Below, piece by piece: positions 54,423-64,000 of a stretch of 64,000 nt of DNA (the first letter of the stretch is position 1; each line of letters begins with the position of its first letter). The translations under genes and the position numbers were made by a program. This DNA comes from Ensifer sp. PDNC004 (GTDB lineage: Bacteria > Pseudomonadota > Alphaproteobacteria > Rhizobiales > Rhizobiaceae): assembly GCF_016919405.1 (NCBI RefSeq), contig NZ_CP070353.1, forward strand, positions 3,162,501-3,226,500. Reading direction: 5' to 3'. The notes beneath the pieces were generated by a model. That model searched no databases, was not told the origin of the DNA, and was given only the letters and a program-made list of their open reading frames with translations.

Positions 54423-56639
54423 ATGACTCGCGATTCAACCGATTTATTCGGCGATTTGCTCGGGCCCGTTTCGGCCCGTCGCGTCGTGCCGGTCCTGGTG
54501 CCCATGCCGGCGCCGAAAGCCTATTCCTATGCGGTTCCCGACGGCATGTCGGTCGAGCCGGGCTCGATCGTGCAGGTGCCGCTCGGCCCCCGCCTCGTCG
54601 TCGGCGTGGTCTGGGATGGCGACGATGACGGGAGCGTCGACGCCAAGAAACTCAAGACGATCGAGAAGGCTTTCGACTGCCCGCCGCTAACGCGCGACAT
54701 GCGGACCTTTCTCGATTGGGTGGCCGCCTATACCGTCACGCCGCCGGGGCTGGTCGCGCGCATGGCGCTTCGCGCACCCGCCGCGTTCGATCCGGAACCG
54801 ATGGTGGAGGCGCTGCGTCTCACCGAGATGCGACCGGAGCGCATGACGGCGGCGCGCGAACGGGTGATCGCTGCCGCCAGCGACGGCTTTTCATGGACAC
54901 GCTCGGGGCTGGCGCATGCCGCCGGCACATCTTCGAGCGTCATCGAAGGGCTGACCCAGCAAGGCGTCTTCGAGACCGTCTTCATGGCGCCGCCGCCGGT
55001 CGTCGCCCTGCCGGATCCCGATTTTATCGCCCCCCGGCTCGAAGGCCCGCAGAAGGATGCAGCTGCCGATCTGCTGGCAGCGGTCGAGGAGGGCGGTTTC
55101 TCGGTGTCGCTGATCGACGGCATCACCGGATCCGGCAAGACCGAGGTCTATTTCGAGGCGATCGCCGCGACGCTTCGGGCGGGCAAGCAGGTGCTGATCC
55201 TGCTTCCCGAAATCGCGCTGACGTCGAGCTTCCTCGAACGCTTCCAGGATCGTTTCGGCGCCAAGCCCGCCGAGTGGCATTCGGACTTGGCCCCCCGCAC
55301 CCGTGAAAAGGTCTGGCGCCAGGTGACGACCGGCACGGTCCGTGTCGTTGCCGGCGCCCGTTCGGCGCTGTTCCTGCCCTTCGAGGAACTGGGTCTCATC
55401 ATCGTCGACGAAGAGCACGACCCTGCCTACAAGCAGGAAGACCGCGTCTTCTACAATGCGCGCGACATGGCGGTCGTTCGTGGTCGCATCACCGGTTTTC
55501 CCGTCGTGCTCGTCTCGGCGACGCCGTCGCTCGAAAGCCGGGTCAACGGTGACGTCGGCCGTTACAAACCGATCCACCTGCCGACCCGTTTCGGTGATGC
55601 GGCGCTGCCGCGGCTCGGCGTTGTCGACATGCGCCAGCATCCGCCGGCACGCGGCGGGTTTCTCTCGCCGGTGCTCTTGAACCAGGTCGGCAAGGCGATC
55701 GAGCGTGGCGAACAGGCGCTGCTGTTCCTCAATCGTCGCGGCTATGCGCCGCTGACGCTGTGCCGCGTCTGCGGCCATCGCTTCCAGTGCCCGGATTGTT
55801 CGAGCTGGCTGGTCGAGCATCGCTTCCGCGGGCAGATCCAGTGCCACCAGTGCGGCTATTCAGAGCGCACGCCGGAAGCCTGCCCGGAATGCGGCACGCT
55901 CGATCATCTGGTCGCCTGCGGGCCGGGGGTCGAACGCATTGCCGAAGAGGTGGAGCGGCATTTTCCCGAGGCGCGCACGATCGTGCTTTCTTCCGACCTG
56001 ATGGGCGTCAAACGGCTGAGGCTGGAGCTTGAAGCCATCACGCGTGGCGAGGCCGATATCGTCATCGGCACGCAACTCGTCGCCAAGGGCCATAACTTTC
56101 CGCTGATGACACTGGTCGGCATCGTCGATGCGGATCTGGGACTTGCGAACGGCGATCCGCGTGCGGCGGAGCGGACCTTCCAGCTGCTCTCGCAGGTGAC
56201 CGGCCGTGCGGGCCGAACGGGTCTCAAGAGCCTTGGGTTGCTGCAGACCTATCAGCCGCAGCATCCGGTGATGCAGGCGATCGTGTCGGGCGATGCCGAC
56301 GCCTTCTACGATCGTGAGATCGCCGAGCGCGAAAAGGCGCTGCTGCCGCCGTTCGGCCGGCTCGCTTCGCTGATCGTTTCGGCCGACACCCGGCAGGATG
56401 CCGAGGGCCATGCTCGGGGCTTGCGAATGGCAGCGCCAAGGACGGATGGCATTTCCATCCTCGGTCCAGCCGAGGCGCCGCTGGCGCTGGTGCGCGGGCG
56501 GCATCGCTTCCGGCTGCTGGTGCATGGCCGGCGCAACAGCGACATGCAGGCCTTCGTCAAGGCGATGATCGCCGCCGGCCCCAAGGAGCGCGGCTCGATC
56601 AGCGTCCAGCTCGACATCGATCCCCAAAGCTTCCTGTAG
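54423..56639 (+). CDS. priA: Primosomal protein N' (replication restart helicase PriA)
   Basis: This 738-aa DNA helicase restarts stalled forks. It has a 3'-DNA-binding domain (about 15-110), Walker A GITGSGKTEVY, DEEH box IIVDEEHDPAY, a zinc-binding insert with eight Cys (CRVCGHRFQCPDCSSW and CHQCGYSERTPEACPECG), and the helicase motif IVIGTQLVAKGHNFP. ATG 54423 (MTRDSTDLFG) is preferred over an in-frame upstream ATG. Confidence 0.97.
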   Translation: MTRDSTDLFGDLLGPVSARRVVPVLVPMPAPKAYSYAVPDGMSVEPGSIVQVPLGPRLVVGVVWDGDDDGSVDAKKLKTIEKAFDCPPLTRDMRTFLDWVAAYTVTPPGLVARMALRAPAAFDPEPMVEALRLTEMRPERMTAARERVIAAASDGFSWTRSGLAHAAGTSSSVIEGLTQQGVFETVFMAPPPVVALPDPDFIAPRLEGPQKDAAADLLAAVEEGGFSVSLIDGITGSGKTEVYFEAIAATLRAGKQVLILLPEIALTSSFLERFQDRFGAKPAEWHSDLAPRTREKVWRQVTTGTVRVVAGARSALFLPFEELGLIIVDEEHDPAYKQEDRVFYNARDMAVVRGRITGFPVVLVSATPSLESRVNGDVGRYKPIHLPTRFGDAALPRLGVVDMRQHPPARGGFLSPVLLNQVGKAIERGEQALLFLNRRGYAPLTLCRVCGHRFQCPDCSSWLVEHRFRGQIQCHQCGYSERTPEACPECGTLDHLVACGPGVERIAEEVERHFPEARTIVLSSDLMGVKRLRLELEAITRGEADIVIGTQLVAKGHNFPLMTLVGIVDADLGLANGDPRAAERTFQLLSQVTGRAGRTGLKSLGLLQTYQPQHPVMQAIVSGDADAFYDREIAEREKALLPPFGRLASLIVSADTRQDAEGHARGLRMAAPRTDGISILGPAEAPLALVRGRHRFRLLVHGRRNSDMQAFVKAMIAAGPKERGSISVQLDIDPQSFL

Positions 56640-56747
56640 TTCAAGTTTCCTGTGATCGCCGCATTGAAGAGGCCGTGGGCGATTCACAACCGGGACGACA
56701 TGCGCTAGAGGTCAGGGACGCATCGCTCCGGCCGACGACGGAGCGGC

Positions 56748-57164
56748 ATGACAACGGGCTCATCTGCGGGAACGGGCATGGAGTTTTATATTCCGACGGA
56801 AACCGGCGAGTTCCTCGCCTTCTGTGCGGCGGCGGCGGCAGCGCTGATCGGCGTCGTCATGCTGTTTGCTCCGCGGCTGACCTTTCGCTTGGCCGGCATC
56901 GGCATTGCCGAGGGACGGCGCGGCGGCCTTGCCGAGGCGCGCTCGACCATGGGCGGCATGCATCTGGGACTCGGACTTGCTGCCATTCTGCTCGCCCAGC
57001 CGATGGTTTATCTGGCTGTCGGGGCTGCCTTTGCGCTCGCCGCCTTCGGCCGAATCCTCTCTATGATGAGCGACAATGGCAGCACGCTCTACAACTGGGC
57101 GGCGCTCATCGTTCAGGCGGCGCTCGCCATCCTTCCGCTCGGCTATGTCTTCGGCATGATCTGA
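56748..57164 (+). CDS. Four-helix membrane protein (DUF4345-like)
   Basis: The 138-aa protein (or 128 aa from ATG 56778, MEFYIPTETGEF) has four hydrophobic helices and the AEARSTMGGMHLGLGLAAILL segment typical of DUF4345-like small membrane proteins. Function is unknown. It lies between priA and the atp operon with about 260 nt before atpH. That gap shows no confident promoter hexamers by eye. Confidence 0.75.
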   Translation: MTTGSSAGTGMEFYIPTETGEFLAFCAAAAAALIGVVMLFAPRLTFRLAGIGIAEGRRGGLAEARSTMGGMHLGLGLAAILLAQPMVYLAVGAAFALAAFGRILSMMSDNGSTLYNWAALIVQAALAILPLGYVFGMI

Positions 57165-57421
57165 TCGCGATTGCGGGCATCCCCGCGATTCACAGCGCAG
57201 GACCGAATTTACGGCAAAATTCGGCCAAAGGTGGCCGACTTATGCCGCATTCCTGCCGTTCGCGTGTTGCGAGTCCAAACATCCTATGCTAGACGAACCG
57301 CGAATTGCGGGGGAAGTGGGTCGCCAGGCCTCGATATCCTGCAAATTATTGCAGCAAATTCAAGAGCTTAAGTTGACGGCCCACCGCCAGCACCGTTCTT
57401 GGATGAAATTGAGAGAAGCTT

Positions 57422-57988
57422 GTGCCCGTGGCAGACACATCCCAGCTTATTTCCGGTGTTGCAGAAAGATATGCGTCCTCGCTTTTTGAACTCGCGCTCA
57501 GCGCCGGTTCGGTCGAGGCAGTCGGTGCGGATCTCACCCGCGTCCAGACCCTGATCGACGGTAGCGACGATCTGAAGCGGCTGATCGCCAGCCCGGTCTT
57601 TTCTGCAGACGACCAGTTCAAGGCCATTTCGGCTGTTGCAGCGAAAGCTGGCATCTCCGGGCTCGTCGGCAACTTCCTCAAGGTCGTTGCCCGCAATCGC
57701 CGCCTCTTTGCGCTGCCGGGCATGATCAAGGCGTTCCGCCTGATCGCCGCGCGCCATCGTGGCGAAATTTCCGCCGACGTCACGTCGGCCCATGCGCTCT
57801 CCGCAGCGCAGGAAACTGAATTGAAGGCGACGCTGAAGAGCGTCACCGGCAAAGACGTGGCGGTCAACGTCACCGTCGACCCGTCTATTCTTGGAGGTCT
57901 GATCGTCAAGGTCGGGTCCCGCCAGATTGACACTTCCCTTCGCACCAAACTCTCTAGCCTTAAGCTTGCACTGAAAGAGGTCGGCTGA
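57422..57988 (+). CDS. atpH: ATP synthase delta subunit
   Basis: The 188-aa subunit links F1 to the peripheral stalk. It starts [23 protein letters not shown] and ends [19 protein letters not shown], both typical. The start is GTG 57422 (or GTG 57428). The stop overlaps the atpA start by one base. In alphaproteobacteria the F0 genes lie elsewhere, as here. Confidence 0.96.
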   Translation: MPVADTSQLISGVAERYASSLFELALSAGSVEAVGADLTRVQTLIDGSDDLKRLIASPVFSADDQFKAISAVAAKAGISGLVGNFLKVVARNRRLFALPGMIKAFRLIAARHRGEISADVTSAHALSAAQETELKATLKSVTGKDVAVNVTVDPSILGGLIVKVGSRQIDTSLRTKLSSLKLALKEVG

Positions 57989-59517
57989 TGGATATCCGCG
58001 CCGCGGAAATTTCCGCAATTCTTAAAGATCAGATCAAAAATTTCGGCCAGGAAGCAGAAGTCTCCGAAGTCGGTCAGGTGCTTTCCGTCGGTGACGGTAT
58101 TGCCCGCGTCTACGGCCTCGACAATGTCCAGGCAGGCGAAATGGTCGAATTCCCGGGTGGAATTCGCGGCATGGCGCTGAACCTCGAAGCCGACAACGTC
58201 GGTGTCGTTATTTTCGGTTCGGACCGTGACATCAAGGAAGGCGACACCGTCAAGCGGACTGGCGCCATCGTGGACGTTCCGGTTGGTCCGGAGCTGCTCG
58301 GCCGCGTCGTCGACGCGCTCGGCAACCCGATCGACGGCAAGGGCCCGATCAACGCCAAGCAGCGCGCACGCGTTGACGTCAAGGCTCCGGGCATCATTCC
58401 GCGCAAGTCGGTTCATGAGCCGATGTCGACCGGCCTCAAGGCCATCGACGCTCTGATCCCGGTTGGCCGTGGCCAGCGCGAACTCGTCATCGGCGACCGC
58501 CAGACCGGCAAGACCGCGATCATCCTCGACACGATCCTCAACCAGAAGGCCATTCACGACAATGGTCCGGATGGTGACAAGCTGTATTGCGTCTACGTCG
58601 CAATCGGCCAGAAGCGTTCGACGGTTGCCCAGTTCGTGAAGGTTCTGGAAGAGCGCGGCGCCCTGCAGTACTCGATCATCGTTGCTGCAACGGCTTCCGA
58701 TCCGGCTCCGATGCAGTACCTCGCACCGTTCGCCGGCTGCGCGATGGGCGAATACTTCCGTGACAACGGCAAGCACGCTCTCATCGGCTACGACGACCTG
58801 TCCAAGCAGGCCGTTGCCTACCGTCAGATGTCGCTGCTGCTGCGCCGCCCGCCGGGCCGCGAAGCTTACCCGGGCGACGTTTTCTACCTGCACTCCCGCC
58901 TGCTCGAGCGCGCTGCAAAGCTGAACGACGACATGGGCGCTGGCTCGCTGACGGCTCTGCCGGTCATCGAAACGCAGGGCAACGACGTTTCGGCGTTCAT
59001 CCCGACCAACGTGATCTCGATCACCGACGGCCAGATCTTCCTTGAAACCGACCTGTTCTACCAGGGCATCCGTCCGGCCGTTAACGTCGGCCTGTCGGTT
59101 TCCCGCGTTGGCTCGGCCGCGCAGATCAAGGCGATGAAGCAGGTTGCCGGCTCGATCAAGGGCGAACTCGCCCAGTATCGCGAAATGGCCGCCTTCGCAC
59201 AGTTCGGCTCGGACCTCGATGCCGCTACGCAGCGCCTGCTGAACCGCGGTGCCCGCTTGACCGAACTCCTGAAGCAGCCGCAGTTCTCGCCGCTGAAGAC
59301 GGAAGAGCAGGTCGCTGTCATCTTCGCAGGTGTCAACGGTTACCTCGACAAGCTGCCGGTCAACCAGGTCGGCAAGTTCGAGCAGGGCCTGCTTTCGTAC
59401 ATGCGTTCGGAAGGCAAGGACATCCTGGAAACCATCCGCAAGGACAAGGCGATCTCCGACGACGTCAAGGGCAAGCTGAAGGCTGCAATCGACAGCTTCG
59501 CCAAGTCTTTCGCCTGA
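57988..59517 (+). CDS. atpA: ATP synthase alpha subunit
   Basis: The 509-aa regulatory nucleotide-binding subunit has Walker [28 protein letters not shown] and [20 protein letters not shown]. It is translationally coupled to atpH (TGATG overlap) and followed by atpG after 27 nt. Confidence 0.98.
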   Translation: MDIRAAEISAILKDQIKNFGQEAEVSEVGQVLSVGDGIARVYGLDNVQAGEMVEFPGGIRGMALNLEADNVGVVIFGSDRDIKEGDTVKRTGAIVDVPVGPELLGRVVDALGNPIDGKGPINAKQRARVDVKAPGIIPRKSVHEPMSTGLKAIDALIPVGRGQRELVIGDRQTGKTAIILDTILNQKAIHDNGPDGDKLYCVYVAIGQKRSTVAQFVKVLEERGALQYSIIVAATASDPAPMQYLAPFAGCAMGEYFRDNGKHALIGYDDLSKQAVAYRQMSLLLRRPPGREAYPGDVFYLHSRLLERAAKLNDDMGAGSLTALPVIETQGNDVSAFIPTNVISITDGQIFLETDLFYQGIRPAVNVGLSVSRVGSAAQIKAMKQVAGSIKGELAQYREMAAFAQFGSDLDAATQRLLNRGARLTELLKQPQFSPLKTEEQVAVIFAGVNGYLDKLPVNQVGKFEQGLLSYMRSEGKDILETIRKDKAISDDVKGKLKAAIDSFAKSFA

Positions 59518-59544
59518 GCGGATTTCAGTTAGGACGGATAACGG

Positions 59545-60426
59545 ATGCCTTCACTTAAGGATCTGAAGAACCGGATCGCCTCCGTCAAGGCGACGCAGAA
59601 GATCACCAAGGCGATGAAAATGGTCGCCGCGGCGAAGCTTCGGCGTGCGCAGGAGGCGGCTGAGGCCGCCCGGCCTTACTCGCAGCGTATGGCTGCCGTT
59701 CTCGCCAACATCGCCCAGGCGGTTGGCGCGGACGACAGCGCGCCTGCGCTGATGACCGGAACCGGCAAGGACGATACGCACCTTCTGGTCGTCTGCACGG
59801 CTGAACGCGGCCTTTGCGGCGGCTTCAACTCGCAGATCGCCCGTCATGCCCGCGACCACGTTCGCAAGCTGCTTGCAGCCGGCAAGACGGTCAAGATCAT
59901 CTGCGTCGGCAAGAAGGGCTTCGATATTCTGCGCCGCGAATACGCGTCGCTGATCATCGATCGTGTCGACCTGCGTGAGGTCAAGAAGATCGGCTTTGAA
60001 AACGCCGACCAGATTGGCCACAAGGTCATCGCGCTCTTCGAAAAGGGCGAGTTCGATGTCTGCACGCTGTTCTATTCTGAGTTCAAGTCCGTTATCGCCC
60101 AGATTCCGACGGCTCAGCAGCTGATCCCCGCTTCGGCCGGCCCGGTCGCAGCGGAAGCATCGGATGCTTCGGCTGTCTACGAATATGAGCCGGACGCGGG
60201 CGCGATCCTCAGCGATCTCATTCCGCGCAACATTTCGGTGCAGATCTTCCGGGCCTTGCTCGAGAACGTCGCAGGCGAAATGGGTGCCAAGATGAGCGCG
60301 ATGGATAACGCGACGCGCAATGCTGGTGAGATGATCAACAAGCTGACGCTGAACTACAACCGTCAGCGCCAGGCTCAGATCACCAAGGAACTCATTGAAA
60401 TCATCTCGGGCGCGGAAGCGCTCTAA
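59545..60426 (+). CDS. atpG: ATP synthase gamma subunit
   Basis: The 293-aa central-stalk subunit has the terminal coiled-coil helices. It starts [20 protein letters not shown] with [16 protein letters not shown] following, contains the conserved [14 protein letters not shown], and ends [20 protein letters not shown]. It follows atpA and precedes atpD by 24 nt. Confidence 0.98.
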   Translation: MPSLKDLKNRIASVKATQKITKAMKMVAAAKLRRAQEAAEAARPYSQRMAAVLANIAQAVGADDSAPALMTGTGKDDTHLLVVCTAERGLCGGFNSQIARHARDHVRKLLAAGKTVKIICVGKKGFDILRREYASLIIDRVDLREVKKIGFENADQIGHKVIALFEKGEFDVCTLFYSEFKSVIAQIPTAQQLIPASAGPVAAEASDASAVYEYEPDAGAILSDLIPRNISVQIFRALLENVAGEMGAKMSAMDNATRNAGEMINKLTLNYNRQRQAQITKELIEIISGAEAL

Positions 60427-61968
<1,542 letters not shown>

Positions 61969-61978
61969 TAGCACTGTT

Positions 61979-62035
61979 AAGCCTCGGCGCTGCACAAGCG
62001 CCGAGGCTTTCATCCTGTCCTTTCGCAAGGATAGG
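61979..62035 (+). other. Two tandem stem-loops between atpD and atpC
   Basis: The first stem is a perfect 12 bp (61979-61990 with 61998-62009, loop TGCACAA). The second is 9 bp (62014-62022 with 62027-62035, one G-T wobble, loop TCGC). Neither is followed by a T-run. They sit inside the operon and could reduce or stabilise expression of atpC. Confidence 0.75.
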
Positions 62036-62088
62036 GAAGACATGCACAGCCGCCTCTCAGGTGGCGCGCCCACAAGAAGTGAATGGTC

Positions 62089-62490
62089 ATGGCCGATTTC
62101 AACTTTGAGCTTGTTTCCCCCGAGCGCCTGCTCGTCTCCGAAAAGGTGACGGAAGTCGTCATTCCGGCGACCGAGGGCGAGATGACCGTGATGGCCAATC
62201 ACGCGCCGACGATGACGACGGTGAAGCCCGGCGTGGTCACGGTGAAGCTGGCCGACGGCAAGACGGAGCGCTTTGCGGTGTTTGGCGGCTTTGCCGACAT
62301 CCTGCCGACCGGCTGCACGCTGCTCGCCGAATCCGCCGTTCATGTCGATGAACTCGACCGCACGGCTCTCGAAAGCCGTATCGACGCGGTTCGCGCCGAG
62401 CTGGAAGGCGCCGGTGACGAGAAGAAGACCCGTCTGGAGCAGTTCGTCGCGGAACTGACGAAGCTCGGCGAGACCGTCATCCCGGCCTGA
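62089..62490 (+). CDS. atpC: ATP synthase epsilon subunit
   Basis: The ~133-aa subunit inhibits ATP hydrolysis. It starts MADFNFELVSPERLLVS and has the beta-sandwich ATEGEMTVMANHAPTMTTVKPG typical of AtpC, followed by the C-terminal helical hairpin. ATG 62089 is preferred over ATG 62083, two codons earlier. It ends the operon before a terminator. Confidence 0.97.
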   Translation: MADFNFELVSPERLLVSEKVTEVVIPATEGEMTVMANHAPTMTTVKPGVVTVKLADGKTERFAVFGGFADILPTGCTLLAESAVHVDELDRTALESRIDAVRAELEGAGDEKKTRLEQFVAELTKLGETVIPA

Positions 62491-62523
62491 AAGGGACACC
62501 CGGAAGGGTGAAGCGCAGAAACA

Positions 62524-62551
62524 AAGCCCCGCCTTCGAGCGGGGTTTTTTT
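62524..62551 (+). terminator. Intrinsic terminator of atpHAGDC
   Basis: CCCCGC (62527-62532) pairs with GCGGGG (62539-62544), followed by seven T's, 36 nt after the atpC stop. Confidence 0.93.
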
Positions 62552-62677
62552 ATGCATTCATCCGGGCCGCTCCCGCTGCAACGCGGCTGGTGGCTCCCAT
62601 CGGCGACTTTAGCTATTCTTCACCGTCGATCCTGTATTCATCGATGACCACGCAGCCCACGAGGAAAGACCGCTGGC

Positions 62678-64000
62678 ATGACGTCTAAGATTGTTCCTGT
62701 CATCATGGCCGGTGGAAAGGGCACCCGACTGTGGCCGCTCTCGCGCTCCGCCGCGCCGAAGCAGTTCCTGCAGATCCTTTCCGAGCGATCGCTGTTCCAG
62801 CAGACGCTCGCGCGTGTCGGCGACCGGACGCGATACGAGCCGGCGATCGTCGTCACCAACAGCGACTTTCGCTTCATCGTCGCCGAGCAGGCGCGCACGA
62901 TCGAGGCCGAGCTCGGCGACATTCTCCTGGAGCCGGTGGCGCGCAACACCGCACCGGCCCTTGCCGCTGCCGCCTTCGCAGTGCTTGGCCGTTACGGCGA
63001 AGGCGCGATCATGCAGGTGCTCGCCTCCGATCACGAGATCGACGCCGGCGTCCTCTACGAGGACTGTATCCTGAGAGCGCAGGCGGCCGCCAAGCGGGGA
63101 GAGCTGGTGACGTTCGGCATCACCCCGACTGAACCGGCAACCGGCTACGGCTATATCGAGTGCGGCGACGAACTGGCCGAAGGCACGAACCGGGTGGCGC
63201 GCTTCGTCGAGAAGCCGGATCGGGTGAAAGCCGAGGCGATGATCGCGACCGGGCGCTATCTCTGGAACTCCGGCCTGTTCATGCTGCCGGTGACGCTCTT
63301 TCTCGACGAGTTGAAACAGTTTGCGCCGGAGGTTTTCGACGCAACGAAGGCTGCGGTCGAAGGCGCCTACAGGGATCTCGACTTCATCCGGCTGCATAGC
63401 GAGAGCTTTGCTGCAGCACCGGATATTTCCGTCGATTATGCGGTGTTCGAAAGGACCGAGCATGCCACCGTCGTGCCGTCATCCTTCCCCTGGTCGGATC
63501 TCGGAAGCTGGGACGCGGTGTGGAAGACCGGGCTCAAGGACGCCGATGGCAATGTCGTGACGGAGAGGGCGACGGTCTCGAACACCCGCAACTCGCTGGT
63601 TCTGTCGCGCGACATTCACCTGGCGGTCCAGGGGCTGGAAGACGTGGCTGTCATTGCCGGCGAGGACGCCGTCTACGTCGGGCGGCTGGATGACAGCCAG
63701 AGCGTCGGCCATATCGTCAAGGCGCTCGCCCGCTCTCCCAAAACCGCGGCGCTGACGGAAGTGCATCCGACCTCCTATCGTCCCTGGGGCGCGGTGGCCG
63801 CACTGTCCGACGGTGAGCGCTTCTCGGTGAAACGCCTACACGTGACGCCCGGCAAGAAGATCTCGCTGCAGAAGCACCATCACCGTGCGGAGCACTGGGT
63901 CGTCGTGCGCGGCACGGCGGAGATCACCATGGGTGGCGAGACGCGGCTGCTCCACGAGAACGAGTCGGTGTTCATTCCGCAGGGCACGGTGCACCGGCTG
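62678..64000 (+). CDS. manC: Mannose-1-phosphate guanylyltransferase / mannose-6-phosphate isomerase (truncated by window end)
   Basis: The frame is open for 441 codons to the window edge. It starts MTSKIVPVIMAGGKGTRLWP with the nucleotidyltransferase signature GGKGTRLWPLSR. It continues with LEPVARNTAPALA, GYGYIE, RFVEKPD and WSDLGSWDAVW, then enters a cupin-type isomerase domain (RPWGAV, SLQKHHHRAEHWVVVRGTA, IPQGTVHRL). The enzyme makes GDP-mannose for polysaccharides. GAGGAAAG lies ~10 nt before ATG 62678. Only ~30 residues should be missing. Confidence 0.93.
   Translation, partial: MTSKIVPVIMAGGKGTRLWPLSRSAAPKQFLQILSERSLFQQTLARVGDRTRYEPAIVVTNSDFRFIVAEQARTIEAELGDILLEPVARNTAPALAAAAFAVLGRYGEGAIMQVLASDHEIDAGVLYEDCILRAQAAAKRGELVTFGITPTEPATGYGYIECGDELAEGTNRVARFVEKPDRVKAEAMIATGRYLWNSGLFMLPVTLFLDELKQFAPEVFDATKAAVEGAYRDLDFIRLHSESFAAAPDISVDYAVFERTEHATVVPSSFPWSDLGSWDAVWKTGLKDADGNVVTERATVSNTRNSLVLSRDIHLAVQGLEDVAVIAGEDAVYVGRLDDSQSVGHIVKALARSPKTAALTEVHPTSYRPWGAVAALSDGERFSVKRLHVTPGKKISLQKHHHRAEHWVVVRGTAEITMGGETRLLHENESVFIPQGTVHRL

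Noticed and set aside
57165..57421. Sigma70 promoter for the atp operon
   Set aside because: TTGCGA and TTGACG occur but lack convincing -10 elements at the right spacing. I do not report one.

Overview
The window is high-GC DNA from an alphaproteobacterium of the Rhizobiales, most likely the Sinorhizobium/Ensifer/Rhizobium group. The evidence is the linkage sdhCDAB / mdh-sucCDAB-lpdA / atpHAGDC, an alphaproteobacterial Mic60 next to hemC/hemD/hemY, and rhizobial traits such as an Ala/Lys/Pro-rich N-terminal extension on AtpD. Almost all of it is core chromosome. No prophage, insertion sequence, CRISPR array or intact tRNA/rRNA gene was found.

The exceptional part is 1-2956. The 3' end of an Rsr gene (bacterial Ro60, TROVE family) is followed by about 700 bp without a protein gene and then by rtcB, an RNA ligase. 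That 700 bp is a tandem array of five related structured RNAs (A-E, 781-1444). In each, the two ends pair to form a Y-RNA-like stem carrying GNCGAAUGC on the 5' side and CUYGUC on the 3' side. A second helix inside covaries between copies. Four of the five enclose a circularly permuted tRNA-like module: T arm, a closed acceptor-like stem and, in the best copy, a D arm. This is the layout of the known Rsr-Yrl-Rtc RNA repair loci, expanded to five RNAs here. The last RNA has no tRNA arms and runs into the rtcB ribosome-binding site.

3.0-7.2 kb (minus strand) is an envelope-stress cluster: yqiK (flotillin), yqiJ, a PspA/IM30 gene whose reading frame is fused to a TnpB-like N-terminal fragment, and an unrecognised protein. 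Two small proteins follow (53 and 28 aa). 8-18 kb holds an amidase, a PhoD phosphatase, typA, a GNAT protein, an exported unknown, ppa, yggU-yggT, an MFS exporter, a glutamine amidotransferase-like gene and a TerB-like gene. 18.5-23.2 kb is hemY-mic60-hemD-hemC, divergent from tsaD-gpsA-yciI-EVE-METTL20-like (23.3-26.9 kb). A secreted protein with three RTRHV repeats precedes sdhCDAB (28.1-31.5 kb). An Omp19-like lipoprotein and zapE come next, then mdh-sucCDAB (33.8-41.5 kb), five small unrelated genes, and lpdA.

46-53.6 kb contains a thioesterase, a DUF2867 gene, a TetR regulator with three operators controlling a divergent MFS pump, a TraB/GumN protein, a XerC-type recombinase, an acyltransferase and a lone ATPase. 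53.6-64 kb contains fsa, priA, a small membrane protein, atpHAGDC and the start of manC. Together the core genes cover the lower TCA cycle and its entry into the respiratory chain (succinate dehydrogenase, malate dehydrogenase, 2-oxoglutarate dehydrogenase with its E3), ATP synthase, and haem supply.
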